Source: Peromyscus leucopus | Lineage: Eukaryota; Chordata; Mammalia; Rodentia; Cricetidae | Length of the DNA stretch: 64,000 nucleotides | Direction: 5' to 3' | Assembly: GCF_004664715.2 (NCBI RefSeq) | Contig: NC_051069.1 | Coordinates: 78,018,647-78,082,646, forward strand | In this document: piece after piece, positions 11,857-24,401 of the stretch | Position numbering within the stretch: position 1 is the stretch's first letter | Layout of the letters: every line of letters starts with the position of its first letter | The notes under the pieces: model-generated | Told to the model about the DNA's origin: nothing | The model's input: the letters and a program-made list of their open reading frames with translations, nothing else | Databases searched by the model: none | Made by a program: the position numbers and the translations under genes

Positions 11857-12449
11857 ATTTTCCTCACTACAAATACCCATCTTCATAATGTTTCTTGTTT
11901 CTTCCTTCAGTATATATTCTGTGTTCATGCATCAGATGGGATGGGTTGTAGTGTATTCAAAATTCCCATCATCTCCTTTTAATGTCTTACTACTTAGGAT
12001 AACTACATGTGTTGATTGACATGATAAATCATTTCAGGAATTTCTGTCTTGAAACAAATGTGACAATTACTGTCTCACTTGAATATATAGAAGTCTGATT
12101 TATATCTCATGGATTATATGGGGGCAGAGTTTGTGTACTACAGTATTTCATATTTTGCCATCTTTGGGGCTGTTAATTTTTTCAATGATACTTTAGGACA
12201 GTAAACTGACTTTGTGAGTTGTGCCACTTAGCTAGGTTAGGATTGTGCTGTGGTAGTAAATAATACCCAAGTTTCTCCTGTTTGAAACAATAAGACTTTA
12301 TTTCTTGCCTGGGTTGCATATTTACCACAGCTCAGCTGGGAAAACTTATATGTCTCCTTCCTGAATGGAGACCATCAAGGGCTCCATCCTCTCCCTTTCT
12401 CTGTTTTACCAGAAGGAAGGAAGGGAATGTGATGGGTTACATGCTGAAT
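11855..12449. other. Mostly unassigned; possible old repeat
   Basis: The part around 12235-12345 ('gaaacaataagactttatttc') resembles the antisense start of old LTR or MER elements, but too weakly to name. Nothing else is recognised. Confidence 0.3.
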
Positions 12450-13080
12450 TCTTCTTTATTTTGTTTTGATTTTCTTCAGCTTTATTGGGTTAAAATTGAA
12501 GCATCATGAACACCATCTTCCATCTTCATACAGTGTACCCTCTGTTACCATGGTCAACTAAACAAGCATTTCTGGTAATCCCCCCTCCCATTTTTTCTCT
12601 TTTGAATTCCATGGCTAACATATTGCTCAAGCAATCATTAACTGCTTTTGCTTTTGTTTTGATTTTTTTGTTTATTTTTATTTTAGTACAAGCAGTTTTG
12701 CATATTCTAGATTTTATCTAAATGAATTCTTTGAATTTATTTTTTAAAATAAATGTCAGCATTTACTCTTTTTCTACTGTCTTATTTCATATGATAATTT
12801 AGAAAATCACCTATGATGTGTGTACATTAACAGCTCATTCCTTTATACCACAATAGTATTCTGCTGTGTAAACATGTCATTTTGTTTATTCATTTACCTG
12901 ACAATGGAAACTTGGTTCATTTCTAGTTTTTTGTTGTCTCAAAGATGACAACATTTTGGTCCAAATCTTCTTACAAATATATGCTTTTATTTATGCCAAA
13001 TACGACTTGTAGAGATTTTCTAAAGTAGTTACACCGTTTTAAATTCCCTCAGCAGCTATAAGAGTTCTTACTGCTTCGAA
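12450..13080 (-). mobile_element. Old L1 (L1M-like) 3' region, antisense
   Basis: Begins with T-rich sequence and 'cagctttattgggttaaaa', continues through 'tttataccacaatagtattc' and 'tggttcatttctagttttt', and ends 'taaagtagttacaccgtttt'. These are the conserved antisense landmarks of the old mammalian L1 3' region (the 'pushed-up arrow' of tandem 3' UTR motifs). It is heavily diverged, so it predates the rodent radiation. Confidence 0.75.
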
Positions 13081-14569
13081 TGCTTGCCACTACTTGATAT
13101 GGTTAGGTCAAAGCATTTTAGCCATGAATCCATTTTTTTTTTCAGTGCTGTGATTTCGTTAACACAGGATTTTTGCACCCCAGAACTGGTTTCATTCTGT
13201 GTCATGCCTGCTTTTGTCTGAACCAGTTTGGCCATTTCATTTCCCCCATACCCGTGGTAGGCTAATGGGCTCCACATAAGGTCCTCTTCTAGCCCTCAGT
13301 CCTGGAGTCCCTAGAAGCTCTCTGGATGTTACCTGCTGTCACTGTGTCTTCCTAGAAACTGATTGGTGGCTCTTTTACTTTAGATCTGACTTGGTCTGAC
13401 TTTTTCCTTCCTGCCTGCTCCTTTTCCTATTTTGGCTACATTTCAGAGATACCACCGCTGGTGTTCTTTGAACACCAAATGACAACATGCTCTGGAAGTG
13501 GGTAAGCTCCCTTCCTGTCACCACCTCTTTCCTAGGACTACTGTCCCTATCTAGAAGCCTAGACTGCTTCCTTTCCCAGAGGCACTCAGACAGCCCTGCA
13601 AAGAAAGCAATATCAAGCAGGCCTGCTGGCAGCATGCAAGGAATTCATGTGGAAACCTCAGTGACACAAAATCTGTTCTGCTCATCTAAAAGAAATGAAC
13701 CTGCTATGTCTAGTAAAGACTCTTCCCCCAGTGGAGTGACTTTTCCTGGAGCACCCCTCAGCATGAGACTGGAAATAGTGCCTAGTTTCCAAGGTCAGGG
13801 AAGATTCTGGCAAGCACCTGGCAAGATAAATCAGTACCTGTCTTGAGGGGAGGACAAGGTGGACAGGGGAGCATCCACAAGACTTAGACACTGTGGTAAG
13901 AGTTTCCTGTCAGAGATAGAGTGGTTCTCGAGAAGGAGGCTTGGGTACTTGCTGGTGACAAATCCAGGATTGTGTCCTTAAGTCAGAGTGCAAGCTGCGA
14001 CATGGGGACATGAGACAGAGCTGAAGATGGAAGCAGAAGCCACCTAGAATTTGGGGTACTGAGTCCAATTTAGGTACTCAGGGCCAGCAATACCACAGAG
14101 GCTCCAGGGGATGGGTTAAGCTTCCAGAGTTGACATAATCATGCTAGCTTGGACCCCCGGAGACAAGGCCTGGGGTGCTCCAGCTGTGGGTGCAGATGAA
14201 TGGGTAGAGCCACAAATGGCAAGCAGGGTGTGACAAAGGACACCAGATGCCAACCTCTTTATAGAGGACAGGAAATGAAAATCCCTTCCAGAAGTGAACT
14301 TGCATTCAAGGAAACCAGAAAAGGAGGCAGAGCCGCAGTTTGTGGAATAGATCCTCCCTAAAGGTCTTGCCATGTGTTACCTCTTCCCAGAGTGAGTGGA
14401 ACAGGGCACATTTCTAGCCCTCTGGTGGAGCTGCTCTGCTGCTGTGTGCAGAGGGCCAACCAGACGTACCAGGACCTCAAGGAAAAACTGACTGTATTGC
14501 ATAGTGGGAAGGGAGGGCAGAGAACCACCCACAGCTGCGGGCAGTGGAGAAAGAAGCTTGGCTAAATAT
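13081..14569. other. Unassigned sequence with a 119-codon frame
   Basis: The plus-strand frame 13487-13846 (119 codons) and minus-strand frames at 13635-13375 and 14373-14116 have no recognisable domain. Overlapping frames of similar length on both strands argue that they are chance openings in GC-richer DNA. No splice-flanked exon could be supported. Confidence 0.35.
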
Positions 14570-14745
14570 AGCAGCCCTTCTCATCTTCAGGGTGTGAGCA
14601 CCTGGGGGATCCTAATAAAACACGAATTTTGATTCCACAGATGTAGGGCAAGGCTCAGAAGACTGCATTTCTTACACACTCCCAGGTGATGTCTGGCGCT
14701 TGCTGGCCAGTGGAACAGCTTTTGGGTAGCAAAGAAAAACACTGT
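14570..14745. mobile_element. MER5A-like hAT-Charlie remnant
   Basis: Contains 'gagcacctgggggatcc' and, about 90 bases later, the inverted counterpart 'cccaggtgatgtctgg', the hallmark arrangement of MER5-type non-autonomous hAT elements. Terminal repeats are decayed. Confidence 0.6.
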
Positions 14746-15621
14746 TCAGAGGAGGCTGCTGATAATAGAGTATCCAGGAAAAAAAATAGTTGTCAGAGTA
14801 AAGGCTATGGCAGGCTGTTTGCACAGGTGGTGGAGGATAGCACAGGGAGTGGAAGCAGGTGATAGGCAGATGGAGATAGTCAGTGCACAGTATGGTGTGC
14901 CTTTGTGGGATTCTGTTGGTAGGGGCTAGTTTTCTATGGAAAGAAAAATATAGTCAATGGGCCATATGGACATGGGTTTGATGTTTGGGTCAGCTCGTTA
15001 GTAGCTATTTTGACCTTGATTAATTAGTTTCTTGTGAGTTTGTGCACTAATCTGGGTTGTTGTGTGAAATAAGTACCACATGTAAATGGTCGTGGATGGG
15101 TCTCTTCCATGGCAGGTGCTCACTGTGATATCAGGGACCTAACTGTAGGGATTGAAAACATGGACCACCAGGGACAAGGCATTTTCATGGGAGGGGACCA
15201 AAATACAACACAACCCCTTAGTGACAAACTGGCATATAAGGAGGACTCTGGTCCTTTGGAACAAAGAGATAGAAGAAGGAAAAAAAAAGATTCCAAGGTC
15301 ATAGTCAACTCACCAGCTGAAGGATTGGGGTTCAGAGCCAATTGGGGTGTAAAGCTAGTTATGCTAAGTATTGCCAGCCCAAGATCAGACTCAGTGCAAA
15401 GTAACATCTCAAGAATAGAGGTCCATCAGCCCTGTGAAGGTAAGAAGGAGACAATATGGAGGTCTGAACCTTCATAGCAAGCTGTCAACAGAAAGTACAC
15501 TGTATAAACCTCTGATCAGCCCAAGGATGCATCTTCCTGCATTCTTGCTGCTAGGCAGCTAGTTGGAGATTAGAAGGCTAGGAAGGCATTGGGGGTAAAT
15601 AGCCTATAAAGCCAAGAACAC
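14746..15621. other. Unassigned sequence with a 122-codon frame
   Basis: The plus frame 15109-15477 encodes a hydrophilic peptide with a basic run (RRRKKK). It is opposed by a 95-codon minus frame over the same bases. No homology recognised, so treated as non-coding. Confidence 0.35.
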
Positions 15622-15971
15622 TGTCTTAATTAGGGTTTCTGTTGCTATGATAAAATACCATGAGCAAAAACAAACTGGTGAGGAAAGGGTTTATTTCATC
15701 TTATGGCTTGTAGTTTATCATCCAGGGAAGTCAAGGCAGAAACTGAAGCAGAAGCCATGGAGGAATGCTGCTTACTAGTTTGCTCCTCATGGCTTTCTAA
15801 GCCTGCTTTCTTATAGCACCCAGGATCACAGTGGGCTGGAGCCTCCCATATCAATCATTAATCAAGAAAATGTCCCACAGACAAGTCCTGGTTGGGGTTC
15901 ATTTTCTCAGTTGGCATATATTCTTCCCAAATGACCCTAACTTGTGTCCAATTGCATAAAAGCAGCCAGCA
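15622..15971 (-). mobile_element. MaLR-type LTR, antisense
   Basis: Starts 'tgtcttaattagggtttctg' and carries 'ggaagtcaaggcaga', 'gccatggaggaatgctgctt' and 'taatcaagaaaatgt', the same family as 21889-22235 and 41206-41615. The right end near 15971 is approximate and no target duplication is evident. Confidence 0.7.
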
Positions 15972-17059
15972 GGAACTGAACTACTAACTACTGGTCAGAA
16001 GACTGAGAAACCTAAGTCATATACTTTGGCTTGGGAGGAGGCTTAACATCATGAACTGCCTGAAAGATCCTGAATCAGCTATCTCAACCTGGTTTCAGAA
16101 GCCCTAACTTATGTTAGGGATTACTGAATGGTAGGATGCTTTCTGACAGCCCACTGCTCCCACCTGTAAGAGTCAAAACAAACAAGCCTGTCAACCGCAC
16201 AGAACAGGACCTTTCAAGAAAATTGCCTGTACCAGAGACTTTAAAAATAATACATATAGATCAGGACACTGTGCCTTTGGCTACTGTCCCCTCCCACCCC
16301 TTTTAGGTGTGCTGTACTTCTCAAATAAACCCTACCTGTCTTCTACACTGTGTGCTGTGTGTCTCAGATGAAGTTTTTTGATGGCTATTTCAAGTATTGG
16401 GGAGCTGAAGGAGTCTAGAGTGAGATCCTAGGGACAATTAAATTGGAATAATCCCCTCAAACACATCCCTTGTTGTGCAATATTCACTTGTTAATATGAT
16501 TCATTTCAAAGCATCCCTGATCTGAAGAGTCTCATAACTAGAGGCCCTTAGAAACATTCTGATCCAATCCCATTGTCCTTTATTGTACTCATAGGAGACC
16601 ATGTGCTGCATATGTAGCACTGAATATATTTACCTGACTTCCTTCAGTTGCTGCTTCCTGTAAAATGGAAACCATTTGTCTCAAAGGCAGTGTGTGTGTT
16701 GAATGAGTACAAGGCCAGCCCTTGGTATAAACAGCTATGTAGGTTTGGACTCTTTCTTCTGTCACGTTTTGGTATCCTTAGAAAGATGGCACTGCCTCAC
16801 AGTCCAGGCTCCCAAGAACATGCAATACAGGCCAGCTAGAAGGAGTGATCAGGGAATACTTCACTAAAAACTTATTTGATATTTCTTTGAAATAAGAATT
16901 TCATAGGACATCCTATACTTTTATTTTCTGCACTTGTCAACTCTACTGTGTATACATGGACATTAAAATACAGCCATCTATGATTATGCCTCTGCCTCAT
17001 CCTCATTAGTAGAGGGTGTGGTTGTAGTATTAGTGCCTCTCATTTGTTATTTGCTATTT
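15972..17059. other. Unassigned; possible LTR 3' end near 16400
   Basis: Around 16300-16370 the sequence has 'caaataaaccctacctgtc' followed by 'gtgctgtgtgtctcag', which looks like the R-U5 end of a retroviral LTR. No matching 5' end could be fixed, so this is a weak call. The rest is unrecognised. Confidence 0.3.
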
Positions 17060-17709
17060 TTGCTCTTTGACTCTTTTACTCTTTGGGGGGTAAAGCTCCT
17101 AAATAAATGCCCAGCCTTAGTTTGGCTTGTTTCTTGCCAACTTTTCTTAACCTAAATTAGCCTGTCTATCTTTTGCCTCTGGGCTTTTACCTTTTTCTAG
17201 TTCTGTATATCTTTTTTTTTTCATACTCCATTGCTGATTGCATAGCTGGGTGGCTGGCCCCTTGCATCCTCCTGTCCTTGTTCTCTTGCTTCTTCTTTTC
17301 CTCCAAGATTTATCTTTCTGTTTATTCTCTCTGCCTGGTAGCCCTGCCTATCCTTTCTCCTGCCTCACTATTGGCCATTCAGCTCTTTATTAGGCCATCA
17401 GATGTTTTATTTTTATTTTTATTGTTGTTTTCAAGACAGAGGTTCTCTGTGTAGCTTTGGTGCCTTTCCTGGAACTCACTCTGTAGCCCAGGCTGGCCTT
17501 GAACTCACAGAGATCTGCCTGCCTCTGCCTTCTGAGTGCTGGGATTAAAGGTGTGTGCCACCACCGCCGGGTCCATCAGATGTTTTAGACAGGCAAAGTA
17601 ACACATCTTCACAGAGTTAAACAAATGCAACATAAAAGAATAGCATCATTAAACAAATGTTCCACAGCATAAACAAATGTAAAACATCTTAAAATAATAT
17701 TCTACAACA
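17060..17709 (-). mobile_element. Class II ERV LTR, family C, antisense, split by a B1
   Basis: Shares with 60688-61181 'taaataaatgcccagcctta', 'cattcagctctttattaggcc', 'cagatg...ttaga' and 'acaaatgcaacataa', ending '...ctacaaca'. Read on the minus strand it has GATTGG-type and AATAAA signals in the same order as family A, so A and C look related. The segment near 17650-17690 repeats its 'aaacaaatg' motif. A B1 occupies 17410-17572. The left boundary is approximate. Confidence 0.65.
17395..17587 (-). mobile_element. B1 SINE nested in LTR, with 15-bp TSD
   Basis: Complete antisense B1 at 17410-17572, from the T-rich tail to 'gccaccaccgccgg'. It is flanked by the perfect direct repeat CCATCAGATGTTTTA (17395-17409 and 17573-17587). 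The repeat sequence is LTR sequence, which proves insertion into the LTR. Confidence 0.95.
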
Positions 17710-18649
17710 CACACATCCACCTCAAAGGAGAGAGAATATAGAGTTTTTCCATGGGACTGGCTGATGACAAGTGAATGCAAGTAAGTGACTGAGTCACTTA
17801 ACTGCTTTGTGAGTCTCTGAAGGTGTGATAATTTCAAAAGCAGAAATCAGTGTAGAGACTCCATTGAAATGGATCTCCAAGCATCTGTAATGGAGAGAGA
17901 TCTCTGCTGACCTTCTAAGACCCTGAGGTGTAGTGGAGAAGAAGTAAAGCTTATTATAAGCTGAGAGTTGGCTGATGATGTTCTGCAGCCCAACCTGTTC
18001 CACCACCTGTTTTCCACATAAACACATTTGGAGTTATTCATTTAGGGATCATCCAAGGATGCCTTTAAGCTACAGAGCTGAGCTGAGCAGTTGCAACAGA
18101 AAACAGATGGCTCACAGAGACTAAAATGGTCACCATTTACACAAAAGTTTGTCAACCCATGTTCAGCTACTAGACATTTGTGACTGGTTATTATTACAAC
18201 ACACCTAGGCTCTGCTAACTGCAGGGGGGGTTCAGTGATTAAAGAAGCTTGCTAATCTAATGGTTGAAAAAAGTAGGTTAACATTGTTTCCAGTTTTGTT
18301 TCTTTGACTTCTATTTGAGCTACATCCTTCTTGTAGGCTGACTAACTGCATTTCTCTTTTGTCTGTCTGTGTCCATCAACCATTTTATCATTATGAATTT
18401 AGTGATCTTTCTTATTGATTTGACTTAATTCTCAAAGGAGATAGTATGTTAGTCCTTTGTAGTTGTATTTGACTTACACAATCAACCATAAGCTTAGAAC
18501 AGAGATGGTCCTACCCCTCCAGAAGTTTAATAAATTTTTAATTGTGTCTGTTCTAGTTTTGTATTAGAGTTTTAAAAGAAATATTTTAACCCAAAGGAAT
18601 TTGTTTTAGTGCAATGGGTAAGATAAAGACCTAACTGAATGCCCCCTCT

Positions 18650-18650
<1 letters not shown>
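17710..18650. other. Unassigned sequence
   Basis: No repeat recognised. Overlapping minus-strand frames near 17794-18041 show no domain. Confidence 0.4.

Positions 18651-18680
<30 letters not shown>
18651..18680. repeat. Poly-A run
   Basis: Thirty consecutive A residues follow 'gccccctctc', which resembles a SINE 3' end. The body upstream is too diverged to name. Confidence 0.85.
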
Positions 18681-18681
<1 letters not shown>

Positions 18682-18805
18682 ACCTGCTAAGCAATTTCCC
18701 AACAGCATAAAGGAACAAGATCCCCATTCTCACTGCTTCAAAAAATATTTCTTTTATAATTTGAAATTTTGTTCTATAAGAAATGGTTCAGTTTTTCTGT
18801 TGCAT

Positions 18806-19113
18806 TATCTGATATATTCTTTTTTAATATTTTTATTTTATAATTAACTTAATTTCACATATCAGCCACCCTAAGAAAGACACAGGGATCACCCAATGAC
18901 AGAGAAATGGATGAGATCTACATGAGCAAACTGGCGATGGGGGAGTAATGGAAGGCAAGGGTTGGGGGAAAGAGAGCTTAGGGGAGCAGGAGGTCCCAGC
19001 GGGATCAGGAGCAGAGTGGGAGATACCAAGATGAATGAAGACCCCAGGGGAATAGGAAAAGCAGAGTGCTAGAGAGGTCCCCAGAAATCCACAAAGATAT
19101 CTGATATATTCTT
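18806..19113. mobile_element. Short L1 insertion with 5' inversion and 16-bp TSD
   Basis: About 50 bases of antisense L1 3' end (T-rich, then 'tttcacatatcagccac') join near 18870 to about 225 bases of sense L1 3' UTR ('aagaaagacacagggat', 'gacagagaaatggatgag'). One perfect direct repeat, TATCTGATATATTCTT, encloses both parts (18806-18821 and 19098-19113). This is the signature of twin priming during L1 reverse transcription. The element is 276 bp and non-coding. Confidence 0.9.
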
Positions 19114-20939
19114 ACAAAAGTGCTTTTCTTATAATTTTAAATTGAAAAAGAAAATACAAAGTGGTATGTCTGTGTGTCTGTGTGTCTCTCTGTGTGTATA
19201 TGGGTTCACTGTAAATAGGCTTTAAGAAAAATATCTAAAGTGTTAATAACTTTAGTGTTTGTATGAGACTGTGTTTGATAAATTTTTTGGCCGTCTTGTA
19301 GTTGAATAATTGTCAATTTCTCATATACTGAAAATGGAAAAATTATTTATTTTATAGGAATAAAAACCCATTCATTTACAAATGAACCTTGATTTTGTAA
19401 TTTCTTTGACAATTATATTTTCTATCTATCTTGATAGATTCTGCTATGATTCTAAAATGCTTCTTTTGCATTTTAGTTTTTGTGAGGTTCCATTGGCTGC
19501 TAGGTAAGCTGTTGCCTTTCCAGCCACTGCCATTTGTTGTCTTTTATTTACGCTGATAAAACTCTTCTACTCCTTTGCTGGCTCCTAAGGCCTCCATATT
19601 CTGTTGAGATTTGAACCCACACTGGTGGGAACTGTGGCTCCTGAAATAGTCACCCCTGTTGATGGGATGTGCATTTGAACCCTAGACTTACCAGTGGTTC
19701 TAACACCTCTCCAATTTCAATCAAGTATCTTCACCTCTTGCACCTAGAAAGTTCTTTGCCTGCTGCCATCCCTCCCAAATTTCCACAGTCTCCCAAAGTT
19801 TGGAATTCTGCTCTGTACACTTCATCTCTTGTAGTCCTCTCAAAACTTTCCCACGCTCTACCCTAACTTCAAACTTTCATTATCACTCAATTGGATTTGG
19901 TGGTCTCCTTTTCTATGGTCCAGTTTCCCTTCATAACTTACCAGGGTTTTACATTAAAAAAAGGCAGAGATCAGCTCTCTGACAAAAATATCTTGCAAAT
20001 TTCATGAGCCTGAGATCTACTCTCTTATTGCCGTTGAGATTCAGTGTTCCTATTTTTCTTGATCTGACTTTGCCTTTTCTGCAAAGTAGATTAAGTAGAA
20101 ATACACACCTTAATTCATATTCCTTTGGGCCCACTCCCTGCGGAGTTAGCCATGTAGCCAACACCCAGTCCAGGCTGCCCTCCACACTGGCTTCAAGAAG
20201 CAAGGCTGATTCAGAGAAGGAATTTACACTAGAGGGCTTCAGAGGCCCTTTCAAGCTCTGGATATAATTATTCACATGATGCCTTCTAGAATTTGGGCTG
20301 TCATAGCAGAGGACAGTGAATAGCTGGGGCATACTGGGAAAACAAAACACCTCTAGAACATTTGATATCATCAGTTTTCTGGAGTGTGTTGGAACTCATT
20401 ATAAGTGTTCTTACTTGGTGGCAGTGCCCTGTGCTATCAGCTGGGCTTCTGTACCTCTTGTGTCACAGGCTACATCTGGCTCTTGGAGCAAATGGGAGTG
20501 TACAAGAAGCACTTATCAGATTTTCTTCAGTGTGCTCTATATGCCATATTCATGAAAGAGATGGTGTCCTAGGACCAGTTTTCTAGGTCTAAGGTGCATC
20601 TTCCCTGTACATCAGCCCTACCACCTTAATGACCTTGTTGAACTAGAGATTCCAGGCAGAGCCCATTCCTGGATAAGGCTTGTGTATGCTTATGAAGCAT
20701 CCAAGAGAATGGAAAAAAAGGATAGAAATGGATCAATGGCAGAAAGGCATGAGGGAATGTCTTCTTACTAGGGTAGGGTGATAAACACAGATACACATAG
20801 TAGAGCAGAAAGAAATATAATCTGTGTAGTCTCCTAGTGTGGGAATCTGTAAAAACTACTTGTCATAGCTTTCTTTTTTTTCTTCCAAGAGTTCAGTTGT
20901 CAACCATACCACTAAAAGAAATCTACCAGTTAAGTGTAA
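19114..20939. other. Unassigned sequence with a 140-codon minus frame
   Basis: The minus frame 20371-19949 (140 codons) is the longest here. It has no recognisable domain and is opposed by an 87-codon plus frame over the same bases. A weak GT/TC-rich patch lies at 19170-19200. I see no gene. Confidence 0.4.
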
Positions 20940-21130
20940 AAATTGGGGTTCATTTTGGCTACGCCATTTTCTCCTAATTATTCTCTGAGCCTGTTTCTTC
21001 ATTTGCAAATTGTGGAGAATGATCACCACACACTAGAGAGAATGTAAAGATTAAATAGATAATAAATAAAATATGAGTAGCAAGTCTGACTTCTTGTAAG
21101 CAGTCAACAATTAATAATGATTACTGGAAT
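20940..21130 (+). mobile_element. MIR SINE, sense, old
   Basis: Diverged MIR core and 3' end: 'gagcctgtttcttcatttgc' where MIR has its conserved 'tttcctcatctg' segment, then 'gtaaagattaaatagataat' and a 'gcagtcaacaattaa' end. Confidence 0.65.
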
Positions 21131-21888
21131 AGAAAACTGAAGTAAGTAAATGGACAAAAATGATGGCCAGTAAAGTGCCTTCAAAGTACAGGTTGAATGG
21201 CATTCTTATCTATATGTACTGTATCCTGGAATCAAGAGCTAGAACATGAAGTATGCATATTTTACACAGTGATTGGACACCTGCCTGTGTCTTACAGCTA
21301 TTGATAAGTAGGAGACACCAAGAAAGAAACTGTTAGTTAACCAAATACATGACTCTCAGTGTATACTGATGATAGATTTCACATTCTAGAGCATCATATA
21401 TAAGTGATATTTGAAATCAGATGAAGATATGGTTACTGGTTTTACCCCCTTGGAAGTTCTGTGAGCTTGAACAATAGACTTAATCTTCCATAATTTTAAT
21501 TTCTCATTTATGAAGATAGTTGTTTTTATTGTTGTGGCAAGGATTGTATGAGTGGATGATTTATATATGAAAGACCTTTGATTTGGTATCATCTACTCCC
21601 AAGCAATGGTTGTTATTCCTTATAATTTTGTGGATAGAAGTCTAGTCGTTCTTTCTTTAAGTCTTATCTGGCATCCCATGTGACTACATCAACTGATGGC
21701 TTAACTGAGCCTGAAAGGTGCAAAAAGGGCTTATTCAAATGCTCGTTATGGGTAGTTGGGGTAGCTGGGATGCCTTGGTCTTGAGCAAAGTGTGTCTACT
21801 CCAGTTTCCAACCTGAGTTTCTTCAGAGCATGATGATCTCAGAGTTTGATGAGCCAACATAGATGTTGCAATACGTCTCCAGGGAAAG
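21131..21888. other. Unassigned sequence
   Basis: No repeat or gene recognised. Confidence 0.4.
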
Positions 21889-22240
21889 TGTCTTAGTTGG
21901 CTTTCTATTGCTATAATAAACACCATGGCAAAAAAGCACCTTGGGAAGGAAAGAGTTTGTTACGTCTTACTCCCACACTTTATTACTAAAGGAAGTCAGG
22001 GCAGAGACCCTGATAGAATGTCGCTTACTAGTTTGCCCCATGTGGCTCACTCAGCTTGCTTTCTTATACCACCCAGGACCACAACTTACAATGGGCTGGA
22101 CCCTCCAACCTCAGTCATTAATCAAGAAAATGCCTCCACAGACTTGCCTATGGGCCAATTTGATAAACTTGTTTTCTCAAGTCAGGTTACCTCTTCTCAG
22201 ATGATCAACATAACAAAATTAATCTATCCAGGACAGAGAG
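21884..22240 (-). mobile_element. MaLR-type LTR, antisense, with near-perfect 5-bp TSD
   Basis: LTR 21889-22235 starts 'tgtcttagttggctttctat' and ends 'atccaggaca'. The flanks GAAAG (21884-21888) and GAGAG (22236-22240) differ by one base. A 5-bp duplication fits the ERVL/MaLR class. A 153-codon plus-strand frame across it is a by-product with no gag or pol character. Confidence 0.8.
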
Positions 22241-23959
22241 GCTCTAGAACACAACTGTATAACATTACCTCTGCCACAGTACCCATAGGCTACCTATTCA
22301 AAGACAGGCATGTCCCATTGCAAACAAAAGAGCTGACAGTAGGGAAAGGGGCCATTATTATAATTATCTCTTGTGATTGTTTGTAACATGTACATGATCT
22401 CAGCCTTTCCCTTGTTTGGTACTTTCTCGTTTCAGCCCAATGGAGATAATGTATTGCCTTTAATTTCATCCATGTCCCTAAAAAGGAGGTCTAGTTTTAT
22501 TTTCTGAATATGATTTCAAGTTAGGAGGATGGTTAGAGAAAGAAAATCAGAAAAAAAGGTAGAACAAAGGGGAGAAAGAGGAGAAGAAGAACTAGATACT
22601 AGAACTGCAGGATAGAAAAGAAATAGAATTCTAGAAGCAATTTTAATTCAAAATACAAAAAAGACATTGCTTTAATATTTCATTTAGGGACTGAACTGTA
22701 TTCCCTTGAATGTGATTTTCATCTAGAGATTGAGTCACACAAGTCTTGAAATTTATTTGTGTAAAATATGCAAGCTGCCTCTTAATCATAAGAGGCACAA
22801 TGATACTCAGTAAATGATTTGTGTTTTAATGATCAAAGTTACTCTGTCTACTACTTCCTTATTTTTTAGGCTAACCATGGCCATGTTTCCAAATACTCAG
22901 ACATTTCTTGCCTTACTCTTGTCTGCCACTCACAGTGAGATATTACTTTTGCCAGAGAGTAAGAATCTGGGGCCTTGCTGTTAGCCATTAAAGTCAGGTA
23001 TGGCAGGAAAAAAATGCTTCCATTTCCCCACTTCTCCATGCATCATTTAAGGTCATATATCCTGAGGAGAGTGTCAAAACTACAAGCAGCACTGGCAGGG
23101 AGAAATTTCACAGGCACAGATTGCAAGGACTGCAGAGCTGCCCAGGTCTGCTGCTCACTTACATAGAACCTGGAATCATATTTCTCCATTTTCTTTGAAT
23201 GGAACTCTCCCTTTCTGTTCTCTACTTTGACAATAATATTTTCCGTCACTTAGAGGACAGGTCAGACATACTTTAAAATCTTCTCAAGGTGAAAATTTGA
23301 AATTGAGTTCTTTATCTGCTTAATGACCATCATTAAGAAAAGAACCTGGAATAGCCAATTTGTTGAGTGAATAAAAATAAATGAATATATTTTTCTCCTG
23401 GGTTTTTGTTTGTTTGTTGTTTTTTTAACCTGAGAGACTATGGCTACCACAAAGTATCATCAGAACATGAAAGGCTAAGCACATCTCCAGAACTTTATCT
23501 CTCATAAAAATAAGAGTTAAACATTAAGGTCAATCCACAATGAAACAGAGTGAAAAGGCACAAATTAATCTTTAAAAGAAGTGTTAGTTTCAAAGATTCT
23601 ATATAACATGATTGATTTTATAATTATAGCTAAAGAATGAATATGTTAGTTGGAAGGGGGTTGGTCCACCATAGAAATACAAACCTCAAAGAGCAGTTAG
23701 AGAGGCTATTTCCACCCAGAATAGGACAACAGCAAATCCTGGTCATGGACGTGAGTGCTCTACTCCCATTGAATGGCTCTCCTGTAGTAAGGAAGTCTTT
23801 AGGCTCTCCTAGCTGAATGGAGGCTGGTGAGACATATCACCTTCACTGGCCCGTGAGCTCTGGCTCACCAGCATGCTTTCCAACAGTAACTCTCCACCTA
23901 CATTTGCTTTTTGGGAAAGAGTACCCTGTACCATTCAGTTAGATCTCAGGTCTTCTAGG
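22241..23959. other. Unassigned; possible L1 scrap
   Basis: Around 22460-22480 'tttcatccatgtccct' resembles an antisense old L1 segment, but it is short. Otherwise nothing is recognised. Confidence 0.35.
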
Positions 23960-24327
23960 TACATTTGTAGCTAGAGTTTTCCTGCCCGGCCCATAGTCAG
24001 GACAAATCTCTCTCATAGCCACTCAGACCCAACCAAGTAAACACACAGAGACTTATATTGCTTACAAACCGTATGGCCGTGGCAGGCTTCTTGCTAACTG
24101 TTCTTATATCTTAAATTAACCCATTTCTATTAATCTATAAGTTGCCACATGGCTTGTGGCTTACCAGTATCTTTACGTGTTGCTTGTCATGGCAGCGGCT
24201 GGCAGTGTCTTCTTCTCTGCCTTCCTGTTCTCTCAATTCTCTTCTCTGTTAGTCCCGCCTATACTTCCTGACTGGCTACTGGCCAATCAGTGTTTTATTT
24301 ATCAATCAGTCATCCACAGCATACATT
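23960..24327 (-). mobile_element. Solo class II ERV LTR, family A, antisense, with 6-bp TSD
   Basis: LTR 23966-24321 starts TGTAGCTAGAG and ends CATCCACAGCA, the reverse complement of the family A termini. The perfect direct repeat TACATT flanks it (23960-23965 and 24322-24327). It contains 'tggccaatcagtgttttatt' and 'ggcaggcttcttgctaact', shared in reverse with 3990-4375 and 40154-40552. Confidence 0.9.
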
Positions 24328-24401
24328 ATCTCACAGATCAGGCCACACCACCATGCAGTCTCTCCCCCCTACCCCCCACTGCTGTTAGAAAGAGCTGACA
24401 G

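Noticed and set aside
13487..13846. 119-codon plus-strand frame as an exon
   Set aside because: Opposed by minus-strand frames of similar length and without any recognised domain; most likely chance.
15109..15477. 122-codon plus-strand frame with a basic run
   Set aside because: The RRRKKK run comes from a local A/G-rich patch and no domain is visible; opposed by a 95-codon frame.
19949..20371. 140-codon minus-strand frame as a gene
   Set aside because: Unrecognised product, competing plus-strand frame over the same bases, no splice or promoter context.
21925..22386. 153-codon frame as a gene
   Set aside because: Runs across an antisense MaLR LTR and out the other side; composition follows the repeat.
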